Assembly: GCA_002817055.1 (NCBI GenBank)
Contig: MUCU01000063.1
Coordinates: 1 to 10,820 of the forward strand
From: SAR202 cluster bacterium Io17-Chloro-G7
GTDB taxonomy: Bacteria; Chloroflexota; Dehalococcoidia; UBA3495
Reading direction: 5' to 3'
DNA length: 10,820 nt
The notes under the pieces are model-generated. The model searched no databases. It saw only the letters and a program-made list of their open reading frames with translations, and was not told the DNA's origin. Shown piece by piece: positions 1-7,267 of this stretch. A program made the translations under genes and the position numbers. How positions within the stretch are numbered: the first letter of the stretch is position 1; every line of letters begins with the position of its first letter.

Positions 1-115
1 ATACTGTGGCTTTCCTGCTCAACCAGTCCCAAGGGAATCCACCTTTGCAACTGTCGAAGTTGCTGGTATAAAAATACCCGCACATCGGGTTAGCTAGAGC
101 CAGAGCCAACTAAAA
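1..115. other. Unassigned left edge, possible gene end
   Basis: No gene can be assigned here. Several frames are open to the left edge: plus frame 2 is open from 2 to a TAG at 95-97, plus frame 3 is open to a TAA near 69-71, and on the minus strand an ATG near 85 begins an open frame reading M-C-G and running off the window. None has a recognisable domain, and the minus-strand ATG has no Shine-Dalgarno sequence. Any of these could be the end or start of a gene lying mostly outside the window. Confidence 0.3.
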
Positions 116-273
116 CTAGTACTTGATCCGGTTATATTTGACTATCAATTCGATGCCCCCATCCTAACCTTCCCCCGAAATGGGGGAAGGGACTAATTCT
201 CTCCCCCTTCACGGGAGAGAGTTAGAGTGGGGGTAAACTCGTATTCCCCAGTTTCATATAGAACTAGTACTAG
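116..273 (+). repeat. MITE-like dispersed repeat, left copy
   Basis: This is a 158-bp element bounded by perfect 8-bp terminal inverted repeats, CTAGTACT at 116-123 and AGTACTAG at 266-273. It holds two internal hairpins. The first has arms CCTTCCCCC and GGGGGAAGG (168-176 and 182-190) around the loop GAAAT. The second has arms TCTCTCCC and GGGAGAGA (198-205 and 213-220). The same element recurs inverted at 7268-7452; apart from a 23-bp insertion and a 4-bp indel there, the two copies align end to end. There is no coding capacity. It resembles a non-autonomous miniature element or a REP-type repeat and its hairpins could also stop transcription. Mobility is inferred from the two copies and the terminal inverted repeats. 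Confidence 0.85.
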
Positions 274-520
274 ATACAAACAAATCCGGAAAGTTTAAGT
301 CAGATAGCCATGACTGAAAATTTACGGATTCGTCACATTTTTACTCATCGTGTTTGTGGAATATGATACAAACATGGCAAATTGGGCGCAAGCTTCTGGA
401 TGGCTTGCTGACGCGGGCGGAACCGGGTTCAATCTCCCATTTCAAAGCCCCTTAGCCAAGAATCATGACCTGATGCTTGATGCGCCAAAAGCATTGAGAT
501 GGTCCGACACAAATAGTCGC
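274..520. other. Gene-free leader DNA upstream of DUF1800
   Basis: No convincing gene is present. A 91-codon frame at 350-625 has unremarkable composition, no domain and no usable ribosome binding site, and it overlaps the promoter of the next operon. The only structure seen is a 7-bp inverted repeat, TGTTTGT at 351-357 and ACAAACA at 368-374, separated by 10 bases. That could be an operator-like site but lies about 150 bases upstream of the promoter. Confidence 0.5.
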
Positions 521-549
521 TTGACTAGGCATCACCGCACCTCTACAAT
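521..549 (+). promoter_or_regulatory. Sigma70-type promoter of the DUF1800 operon
   Basis: A -35 hexamer TTGACT (521-526) and a -10 hexamer TACAAT (544-549) are separated by 17 bases, the ideal spacing for a housekeeping sigma factor. The predicted transcription start is around 556, giving a leader of about 85 bases to the ATG at 642. The fit to consensus is good, but transcription is inferred from sequence only. Confidence 0.6.
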
Positions 550-641
550 TACAATCGTTATATTCCTGCCTATAGCAACTAAAAAACGTGCCCAGATCAA
601 CCTGATTATAAGCGAATTACGCTGAATATTGAGGGAGTAAA

Positions 642-2093
642 ATGGGAAACGGCGATATAGAACTAATTGCACACCTAATGCGGCGGGCTGGCTTTGGAGC
701 TACGCGAGACCAACTTGACGCCTACGCAGCCAAGGGGTATGAGCAAACCGTCGAGGAATTGCTAGATCCCGGGGAAGAGCGATGGATGGGGGACGACCTC
801 ATCCGGCGATTCCACCCTGAGCTTTCCGGAATGATGGGGCCTTGGGCCTCGGGAGAGAACTGGCTGTACCGCATGGCCACCACATCCGCACCATTACAAG
901 AGAAGATGACGCTTTTCTGGCACGGCATTTTTGCCACTGGGTACCCTAAAGTCATCCATGGCAAAGCCCTGTCGGACCAGATAAGGATGTTCCGTCGCCA
1001 CGGCATGGGCGGCTTCCGGGACCTTTTGGTGGAGCTTTCAAGGGACCCAGCCATGATCATTTGGCTGGATAATCACGACAACCACAAGGGCAGCATCAAC
1101 GAGAACTTCGGACGTGAGCTCTTGGAGTTGTTCTCAATGGGAGTGGGGAGCTATAGCGAAGAGGACATCAAAGAGTGCGCCCGCGCTTTCACCGGCTGGT
1201 CCATCGGCAACCTGGAGTACATGGAGTTGCGCTCCCAGAGAGACTCGGACTGGCCGTACGGTCGCATATCGTGGCACTTTGAGTACAATACCGAAGACCA
1301 CGATGACGGAGAGAAGGTGTTCCTGGGTCAACGAGGGCGTTTCAACGGCGACGATATAATTAATATCATCTGTCAACAGGAGGCGACGGCGCGGTTTATC
1401 GCCAGGCACATGTATAGCTACTTCGTGGCCGACGAAGCGGCGGTGCCCGAGTGGCCCTACACGTCTCCAGTCGACCCGGAGGCGATCGACCTCTTAACCC
1501 AGGCCTACTTTGACAACGACTACGACGTTCGCTCGATGTTGCGTGCGCTATTCAACTCCGACTTCTTCAAGTCCCAGAGTTCCCGTTATACCAAGGTCAA
1601 GAGCCCGGTGGAGTTGGTGGCCGGAGTACTCCGTTTGACCGGTGAGTTCGCAAGGCCACGGCGTGAAATACTGGAAAGGTACATGCAGACGGTCTATATG
1701 GGCCAGTGGCTCAATAACCCACCCAGTGTGGAAGGATGGCATCAGGGCACCGCATGGCTGGATACCGGCACGTTGGTGGAACGGGTAAATTTCGCCACCC
1801 AACAAGTGGGGGACACGAATAGGCCCGGCGTGCGCGCCATGGTGGACCGTATCACCTCAAGCATAAAATCAAATGACCGGAATGCCATCTCCCCAGAGTC
1901 CTTGGTGGATGCGTGTTTGGACCAAGTGGGAGCGATGACGGTCTCGGACGACACTCGACGGGTGCTAGTCGACTTCGCCGCCATTGGCGGTGAGCTTCGG
2001 TTGGGCTCAGGTAGCCTTGATGGCAATGCCCAACACCGGATCGCCGAAGTCTTGCAAATGGTGGCGTCGACTCATGAGTTTCAGCGAGCGTAG
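642..2093 (+). CDS. DUF1800 domain protein
   Basis: This 483-residue protein covers the whole DUF1800 family. Family hallmarks appear in order: an N-terminal RRAGFGAT block (14-21), PLQEKMTLFWHGIFAT (84-99), a DPAMIIWLDN block (135-144), NENFGRELLELFSMGVG (153-169), ARAFTGW (180-186), FLGQ.G.FNGDDII (227-240), KSPVELVAGVLR (320-331) and an NPPSVEGW block (359-366). The biochemical function of the family is not established; members usually sit beside DUF1501 genes, as here. Most relatives known to me are exported, whereas this one starts directly in the domain with no signal peptide. The ATG is preceded by GAGGGAG, which supports the start. It is the first gene of a three-gene operon and ends with TAG. 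Family assignment is secure; the role is unknown. Confidence 0.9.
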   Translation: MGNGDIELIAHLMRRAGFGATRDQLDAYAAKGYEQTVEELLDPGEERWMGDDLIRRFHPELSGMMGPWASGENWLYRMATTSAPLQEKMTLFWHGIFATGYPKVIHGKALSDQIRMFRRHGMGGFRDLLVELSRDPAMIIWLDNHDNHKGSINENFGRELLELFSMGVGSYSEEDIKECARAFTGWSIGNLEYMELRSQRDSDWPYGRISWHFEYNTEDHDDGEKVFLGQRGRFNGDDIINIICQQEATARFIARHMYSYFVADEAAVPEWPYTSPVDPEAIDLLTQAYFDNDYDVRSMLRALFNSDFFKSQSSRYTKVKSPVELVAGVLRLTGEFARPRREILERYMQTVYMGQWLNNPPSVEGWHQGTAWLDTGTLVERVNFATQQVGDTNRPGVRAMVDRITSSIKSNDRNAISPESLVDACLDQVGAMTVSDDTRRVLVDFAAIGGELRLGSGSLDGNAQHRIAEVLQMVASTHEFQRA

Positions 2094-2156
2094 CCGCGCT
2101 CTGCGTTTATTGGCCTGATACCAGGGGATTTGGAAAGTAATGACCCAAGGGGGACA

Positions 2157-3185
2157 ATGACCACCAGCAAAACCGAAATAAAGCCGGACTTTCTGGAATA
2201 CTCCCACACCGTGGGTATGACGACCATGGAAGGCCGTGGCTTCTATTATCCGGTCGATACCGCCATCGGCGCGGATGGTCGATTGTACGTGGTGAGCCGC
2301 ACCTTGGAAAACGTGAGCCGAGGCGTCCGGGTTACCATGTGCAACGCTGAGAGCGAGTACTTCGGTACCTTCGGTTCTTACGGAGAGGACGACGGGCAGT
2401 TCATTTGGCCCTCGGCTGCCGCAGTTGATAGCCGGGGCCGGATCTACATCTGCGACGAGCACCTCCACCGGATTTCCGTTTTTGACCCGGCCGGCGAGTT
2501 TCTGTCACGGTGGGGCGCTCCCGGCACAGAAGAGGGACAGTTGGATACTCCCTCCGGCATCGCCATCGACCAACAGGACAACGTATTCGTTTCCGACACC
2601 CATAACCACCGGATACAGAAATTCAACTCCGACGGCAAGTATATTTCGAGTTTCGGCGAGAAGGGTAGTGGCGTTGGCTTACTCAACCTACCTTGGGGCA
2701 TAATTCTTGATGCCAACGGGAACGTGTATGTCGCCGATTGGGGCAATGATCGTATCCAAAAATTCTCACCGGAGGGAGCGCCCATTGCCCAGTATGGAAG
2801 CTCCGGCGGCGGTGATGGAGAATTTCACCGGCCCTCTTGTGTCGCTGTTGACCGCGACGGATATATCTATGTTGCGGACTGGGGAAACGAAAGGGTACAG
2901 GTGCTTAATCCCAACGGTGGGTTCGTAATGAAGCTAAAGGGCCAAGCCACCTTGTCCGATTGGGCCGCCAATTTCTTGAGCATCAACGTCGAGGAAGCGG
3001 CCGCTCGCAGCAGAGCAAACCTGGAACCCGAAATAGAGTACTTTGTCGACGACCCTCATGAGGAATCGTCCCATATAGAGAAGTACTTCTGGTCTCCGGT
3101 ATCGGTTAAGCTAGACAGCGCCGGGACCTTATACGTAACGGAAAGCAATCGCCACAGAATTCAGGTTTACAGACGTGGGGCTTAA
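2157..3185 (+). CDS. NHL-repeat beta-propeller protein
   Basis: This 342-residue protein is built from about six NHL-type repeats, each with the pattern P.G.A.D..G..YV.D..N.RIQ.F. Repeats are visible at about 31-70, 82-113, 130-159, 177-205, 223-253 and 310-339, the clearest being YVADWGNDRIQKF and YVADWGNERVQVL. An acidic insertion of about 55 residues separates the fifth and sixth repeats. A six-bladed propeller is expected; NHL propellers act as binding scaffolds or, in some families, as lyases or lactonases, and no catalytic set can be assigned here. The ATG at 2157 is chosen because AAGGGGG lies just upstream; a TTG at 2130 in the same frame is a weaker alternative. No signal peptide or membrane segment is seen. 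It lies 63 bases after DUF1800 and 59 before DUF1501, so a shared role is likely. Confidence 0.85.
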   Translation: MTTSKTEIKPDFLEYSHTVGMTTMEGRGFYYPVDTAIGADGRLYVVSRTLENVSRGVRVTMCNAESEYFGTFGSYGEDDGQFIWPSAAAVDSRGRIYICDEHLHRISVFDPAGEFLSRWGAPGTEEGQLDTPSGIAIDQQDNVFVSDTHNHRIQKFNSDGKYISSFGEKGSGVGLLNLPWGIILDANGNVYVADWGNDRIQKFSPEGAPIAQYGSSGGGDGEFHRPSCVAVDRDGYIYVADWGNERVQVLNPNGGFVMKLKGQATLSDWAANFLSINVEEAAARSRANLEPEIEYFVDDPHEESSHIEKYFWSPVSVKLDSAGTLYVTESNRHRIQVYRRGA

Positions 3186-3244
3186 GACAAAAAGCAATAA
3201 AATCGGCAGGACTTCCGGCAAGGCGCTGAAGAAGGAGAATATTC

Positions 3245-4378
3245 ATGACTTCCACTAAACGGGAACGGTCATTGGTTGTAATAGAGCTTGCGGGCGGCAA
3301 CGACGCCCTGAACACTGTAATCCCTTACGACAATGGTCTCTACTACGATTTCCGCCCGAGTATTGGCATACCACAAAATGACGTGCTCAGATTAAACGAC
3401 CAACTGGGCTTCAACCCCAGTATGCTGGCCTTCAAGCAACTTTGGGACAAGAATAATCTAGCCGTTATAAACGGCATCGGCTACCCCAATCCTAACCGCT
3501 CCCACTTCCGGTCCAGGGACGTATGGTACACAGCACAACCGGAAAAGGTAGGAGCAGAAGGCTGGCTGGGCGCCACATTAAGGGACCTGGACGCCCAGGG
3601 CGAAAACGTACTCACCGGGGTGAATTTCGGTCGCGGCCTGCCTCGGGCCTTGGTCTGCAAGGGTGTGCCCGTGGCGTCGGTGGGCAACCTGGAGACCTAC
3701 GGGCTGATGCCGGACTTGCAAGACGAGATTTCCCGTAAGTATGCCTTGGACGCCTTCAGTCGAATGTACGGTCCCGGGGAGGGAAAGGACGCAGTTGCTC
3801 AGGTGCTTAGCCAGGCTGGGACTGACGCCCTGAAGGGTGCGGACATCCTGAGGACCGCTCCGGAGGTGTACTCCTCCACCGTGGAGTATGCGGACAATGC
3901 CATAGCGCAGACGCTCAAAAACGTTTCCAAGGTAATGTGCGCTGGACTTGGAACCAGGATTTACTACGCCCAACATGGCAGTTTCGACACCCACAGTGCC
4001 GAACTGATTACCCACGCGAAGCTTTGGGAAGATCTATCGGGGGCCGTCACCGACTTCACCGCAGACCTAACGGAGCATGGTCTAGAAAAAGATGCTGTTA
4101 TTTTAGTGTTTTCCGAGTTCGGTCGGCGGATAATGGACAACGGCGCCGGCTGTGACCATGGCTCCGGTGGGGTGGCTTTCGTGATTGGCGATTCAGTCAA
4201 CGGAGGCTTCTACGGTGACTATCCGTCACTGCGAGAGAGCGAGCAGTCGGACGGCGACCTCCATTTCAGTAACGACTTCCGTTCCACTTACGCCACGGTA
4301 TTGGACAAATGGCTGGGGCTGGACCCCGACCATATCGTGAACGGTCAATTCGAGCAGTTCGACTTTATTTCAAGATAA
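3245..4378 (+). CDS. DUF1501 domain protein (alkaline-phosphatase-like fold)
   Basis: This 377-residue protein matches the DUF1501 family throughout. Landmarks are LAGGNDALNTVIPY (15-28), GYPNPNRSHFRS (79-90), GWLG (106-109), GSFDTH (245-250), FSEFGRR (289-295), a DHGSGG block (304-309) and DFRSTYATVLDKWLG (344-358). The family is placed in the alkaline phosphatase/sulfatase-like superfamily, and the conserved GGND, FDTH and DHG residues are the likely active-site or metal ligands, but the substrate is unknown. Typical members carry a twin-arginine signal peptide; this one begins almost at the conserved core, so it is predicted to be cytoplasmic. AAGGAG at 3232-3237 supports the ATG. It is the last gene of the operon and converges on grdB. 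DUF1800 plus DUF1501 is a recurrent pairing and suggests a common complex or pathway. Confidence 0.9.
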   Translation: MTSTKRERSLVVIELAGGNDALNTVIPYDNGLYYDFRPSIGIPQNDVLRLNDQLGFNPSMLAFKQLWDKNNLAVINGIGYPNPNRSHFRSRDVWYTAQPEKVGAEGWLGATLRDLDAQGENVLTGVNFGRGLPRALVCKGVPVASVGNLETYGLMPDLQDEISRKYALDAFSRMYGPGEGKDAVAQVLSQAGTDALKGADILRTAPEVYSSTVEYADNAIAQTLKNVSKVMCAGLGTRIYYAQHGSFDTHSAELITHAKLWEDLSGAVTDFTADLTEHGLEKDAVILVFSEFGRRIMDNGAGCDHGSGGVAFVIGDSVNGGFYGDYPSLRESEQSDGDLHFSNDFRSTYATVLDKWLGLDPDHIVNGQFEQFDFISR

Positions 4379-4405
4379 GTAGGCCATTCTTATCGAACCA
4401 ATCCT

Positions 4406-4443
4406 AGCTAAGATAGCTAAGAATTTGTTTAGCTATCTTAGCT
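4406..4443. terminator. Long hairpin between convergent operons
   Basis: Two perfect 15-base arms, AGCTAAGATAGCTAA (4406-4420) and its reverse complement (4429-4443), flank an 8-base loop. The hairpin sits in the 102-base gap where the DUF1501 and grdB genes converge, as expected for a bidirectional terminator. It has no clear T-tract on either side and is AT-rich, so it may work poorly as an intrinsic terminator. Each arm also contains a TAGCTAAG-type direct repeat. Confidence 0.55.
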
Positions 4444-4480
4444 GGACCTACTGAACTGGGCCTAGTGAGCTAATGCCGAA

Positions 4481-5809
4481 TTAGGCTATCTGGTGCGCTA
4501 GGTCTCTCACCGTTGGACCATCGACCTGTTGGGCCAACATCCGTGTAGCCGCCCGCAGTAGGTTTGTGCGCCACGAGAACTCGGCCTCTGGGGTCATGGC
4601 CAGGTCCCCTAATGGGTGATGGAACCGGCCTTCGGCCTTGAATATCCGGTTGGCGCCCACCCGCTCGGCGATGCTGATCAGGGCTGTTATTAACACAACC
4701 GGTATGCCGGCCCGCTCGATTTCCTTAGCCAGCGTAGCTCCGCTACGCGTGCCCGTGCCTCAAGTCGCTGTGAGAATCGCCGCCTGCACGCCCTGAGACT
4801 TCATATCCTGGGCCACTTCCGCTCCTATCCTAGTCATGGTCTCGATATTGGCCATGTTCCCCGTGGTCACGTAGTAATGGTCGTAAAGCCGGTGAATCGT
4901 GCCTTCTCGCTCCAATAGCCTAGCTGCGTCAAGGGGAAGGGTGCGGTCGGGGCGCTCGTTGGTGCCAGCAGTGTCGCAGCCGCCGTGCCAGGCCTCGTAG
5001 TCGCCGGGACAGAGTTCATCAAGCCCACCGATGGGATACTTTAACCACTTCGACGCATTCCACGTCTCCAGGCTATCGGGGTTCCCCATAGGCACCAAGC
5101 CGGACTCGGTGATCAGGGCAACCAACGTCCCGGATAAATCTTCCACTGGATGAGCTGGCATCACATTGCTGAATGCCGGTACCGGCAACTCGGTCTGGAA
5201 CGGGCGCCCGGCCAGCTTCGCCAGAAGCATTCCCACCGCCCGCTCCGGGGCCCCTTGGGCCACGCGCAGGTTCTTTCGCACTCCCCGTGAGAAGTAGCCT
5301 TCAGTCTCAGCTGATCCGATCTCGGCGCCGGTGGCCAGCTTAATTGCGAAGTCAGCCAGCTTGGGAAGCACATCCCCCATCGATGCGGCCGTGACGCCGG
5401 TTTCAAGCACGTACGTCTGGCTGCGAAAGAGTTCAACCCCTGGGTTGTTGACATTCATAGCTGTGAAGGCGGGTCGTCCTCGACCCTGCAATGCCAACGC
5501 CATCTCTCCGCAAGCCGTGCCGTAGCGGCCGGAATTAAAGGCCGGGCCAGCGACCAACACGTCGGCGGGACAGGATTCGGCCAACTCCAAAAGCCTGGCG
5601 ACCGCTTCCTCTTGGTGCTCGATAAAATAATTGTCACCGCAGATCAACGTCCCAACGACAGTGGCCCGGTCTCCCAGGTGCTTGGCTAGGGCGACACCCG
5701 GCCCTACCGGTCCAGCCCGGAATTGGGGTGGCGTATCGGCCTTATCCTCGCCCCCGATACCGCCAAAGAACTGGTTCATGAAGTGCAAAATGGTGACCGG
5801 ATTGTCCAT
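4481..5809 (-). CDS. grdB: GrdB-like selenoprotein, reductase component B family
   Basis: This is a 442-residue homologue of GrdB, the selenoprotein subunit of component B of glycine/sarcosine/betaine reductase. It has the family's N-terminal signature NQFFGGIGGEDKAD (12-25), then VGPG (35-38), ICGDN (56-60), AGPAFNSGRYGTACG (87-101) and NPGVE.FR (122-129). The frame reaches TGA at 4760-4762, codon 350, exactly where GrdB has selenocysteine. Beyond it the same frame continues as GTGTRSGATLAKEIERAGIP, which is family sequence, and ends with TAA after 92 more residues. A SECIS-like hairpin follows the UGA. The length and Sec position match clostridial GrdB as I recall it (about 436 residues, Sec near 350). 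The two Cys that normally follow Sec (UGTC..C) are Gly353 and Ser356 here. AGAAGG upstream of the ATG supports the start. It lies 88 bases after grdE. The substrate is unknown and may not be an amino acid. Symbol by homology only. Confidence 0.9.
4732..4748 (-). promoter_or_regulatory. Bacterial SECIS-like hairpin after the Sec UGA
   Basis: On the coding strand a perfect 7-bp stem, GCGTAGC and GCTACGC, closes a GGA loop (loop at 4739-4741). The stem starts 11 bases after the UGA and the loop starts 18 bases after it. Bacterial SECIS elements are known to be short hairpins inside the coding sequence just after the UGA, with a small apical loop carrying a G at its start, and this fits. It would recruit SelB with Sec-tRNA. 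Binding is inferred from structure and position. Confidence 0.75.
4760..4762 (-). other. In-frame UGA read as selenocysteine (Sec350)
   Basis: The codon reads TGA on the minus strand, in the context Thr-Ala-Thr-Sec-Gly-Thr-Gly-Thr-Arg. GrdB has Sec at this point in the motif T-U-G-T-C-T-R. Homology to the family resumes immediately downstream and runs to a normal stop, so this is recoding and not a gene end. Confidence 0.88.
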
Positions 5810-5897
5810 ATTTTTTACCTTCTGTCGAAATGTCCAAGTGTTGGGTGAAGAATTTGCCGAAGTGTCAGGTGACGTATTAGGAGAAGCCTTTGGCTTT

Positions 5898-7199
5898 TCA
5901 GAAATCCCGGGCCGTGTGGCCGTTGGACTGCATCATCCAGAATCCGGCATACATCTCGTGAGCGCTGATGGTCAAGCTATCCCCTGCTTTCAGACGCTGG
6001 CCCCACTCTTCATTCGAGCTGAAAATCAGGTCGGACCCGCCCACGACGCGCTTCATGGCAGGGACCGTAAACCGCCGGTCGGCGCCACCGCCGGTGACGA
6101 TTGCGTCGGCCTCGGAAACATAGTCAATAATTGGCCAATCCGTCCCGTCGACCCCGCCTAATTCGTGGACTATCTGGACTGTCCGGATTCCCGACTGCTC
6201 CAAAGCCTTCACGCTCTGCATAAAGTCGACCCAGGTGTTGCCTGTCCCTTCCAGAGTCATCACGGCAGCTTGGGCTCTCATCATCGTCGCCACGTTGGCC
6301 ACCATGTAACCATTCCTCTCTTTGAGTTCATGGTCGTCGTGGTGACCGCGGCCCAAAATCACGCCTACAAAGTTGATGTCCTGGCCGTGATGACGGTACA
6401 GCTCGTGAATCACCGGATGGTTGAGACGCAGCCAGGTGGGGACCTTCATCATGTTGCGGTAATTGCCGCTGACCACAGCGCCGTCGAAGTACTCGTTGGG
6501 ATGCAGGACAGTAGGGAGTGAGGCCACGGGCTGCCCGTACAGGAAGGTCTGAACTAAGAAGCCTTGCTGCTGCACTTGGTCTATATAAACCACGCGGGGC
6601 AGGCCTGGATCGGCAGGCCTCAATTCGAATTCCTCCACCTCATGGGGGGAAGAACTGGGGACAGAGTCGGCCAGTGCGGTTTCCACCAGGTAACGGGAAG
6701 CCCGGATTGATCCCAACCGTATGGCATTCTCAAAGTCGGCGTTGACGGCGCCGGGACTGGGGGTAAACAACAGTACCAGATTGAGGGTTCCGGAACAGGC
6801 GCACATGTCGGCGCCTGGGCCGCTCATATCGATTATGCCTTCGTTGAACTCCAGGATACCGCCGGTAGGTTCGGGAAGCTGCGCCGACTGAAGCAAAGCC
6901 ATGCCCTTCAGCCGACGGGTTATGCCGCTGCCGACAGTACGGGCGGGCGTCAAGAAGCCTGGGAAGGCGCTCCGGTCTCCGCCGACCTTGGCCCTAGGCT
7001 CGATGGCGTCCAACACTCGGATGATCCGGGTCTCTTCGCCAGGCGAGACCAATTCCAACTTCACGCTGGCGACAGAATCATCGTACCTGGCGACGCGGCA
7101 TAGCTCCTCTTCGTCTATCGTGAGTACACCGCCGGAGAATCCCGTCCGGCGGCCAAGGCGTATGGCCTCGACGTTAAAACTTTCTAGTCTAAGATTCAC
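5898..7199 (-). CDS. grdE: GrdE-like proprotein, reductase component B alpha/beta
   Basis: This 433-residue protein is homologous along its length to GrdE, the proprotein of the other subunits of glycine/sarcosine/betaine reductase component B. Landmarks are ASVKLEL..PGE..RI (44-59), DAIEPRAKV (64-72), TVGSG (88-92), LKGM (97-100), EGIIDMSGPGA (120-130) and DGAVVSGN (239-246) followed by NHPVIHELY.RHG.D.NFVGV (260-280). In clostridial GrdE the Asn-Cys bond in SGNC is cleaved and the Cys becomes the pyruvoyl group that captures the amine substrate. Here the residue is Tyr247 (codon at 6459-6461), so self-cleavage by the known route is not expected. A Cys133-x-Cys135 pair occurs where I recall none in GrdE. 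The start is GTG, supported by AAGGA six bases upstream. It precedes grdB by 88 bases on the same strand. Family membership is secure; the reaction is not. Confidence 0.88.
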   Translation of the reverse strand: MNLRLESFNVEAIRLGRRTGFSGGVLTIDEEELCRVARYDDSVASVKLELVSPGEETRIIRVLDAIEPRAKVGGDRSAFPGFLTPARTVGSGITRRLKGMALLQSAQLPEPTGGILEFNEGIIDMSGPGADMCACSGTLNLVLLFTPSPGAVNADFENAIRLGSIRASRYLVETALADSVPSSSPHEVEEFELRPADPGLPRVVYIDQVQQQGFLVQTFLYGQPVASLPTVLHPNEYFDGAVVSGNYRNMMKVPTWLRLNHPVIHELYRHHGQDINFVGVILGRGHHDDHELKERNGYMVANVATMMRAQAAVMTLEGTGNTWVDFMQSVKALEQSGIRTVQIVHELGGVDGTDWPIIDYVSEADAIVTGGGADRRFTVPAMKRVVGGSDLIFSSNEEWGQRLKAGDSLTISAHEMYAGFWMMQSNGHTARDF

Positions 7200-7267
7200 C
7201 CAGTTTCCTTGTTAACCCGCAGGCTCGGTTGACCCGACGGGAGGTTAAAGACTCTATCAGCTAGAAG

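Noticed and set aside
1..85. Minus-strand M-C-G start as a class II glutamine amidotransferase
   Set aside because: Only 28 codons are visible, there is no ribosome binding site, and no further family motif appears, so the N-terminal Cys alone is not enough.
168..220. Repeated C/G-rich hairpins as a CRISPR array or tandem terminators
   Set aside because: There are only two different hairpins and no regularly spaced repeats with spacers; the whole unit recurs at 7268-7452, so a dispersed repeat explains it.
350..625. 91-codon open frame on the plus strand
   Set aside because: It has no recognisable domain or ribosome binding site, and it overlaps the clear promoter at 521-549 of the next gene.
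2130..2132. TTG start for the NHL protein
   Set aside because: The AGGGG before it is too close, while the ATG at 2157 has AAGGGGG upstream and loses no domain sequence.
4481..4696. Separate 71-residue gene
   Set aside because: It is the C-terminal part of the GrdB-like selenoprotein, in the same frame after the Sec UGA, with no start signal of its own.
5898..5900. TGA ending the grdE-like gene as a second Sec codon
   Set aside because: Only seven codons follow before TAA, GrdE homologues end near here, and no suitable hairpin position or family sequence continues beyond it.
5631..6161. 176-codon plus-strand frame over the grdB start and grdE end
   Set aside because: It is antisense to two recognised genes and has no recognisable domain.
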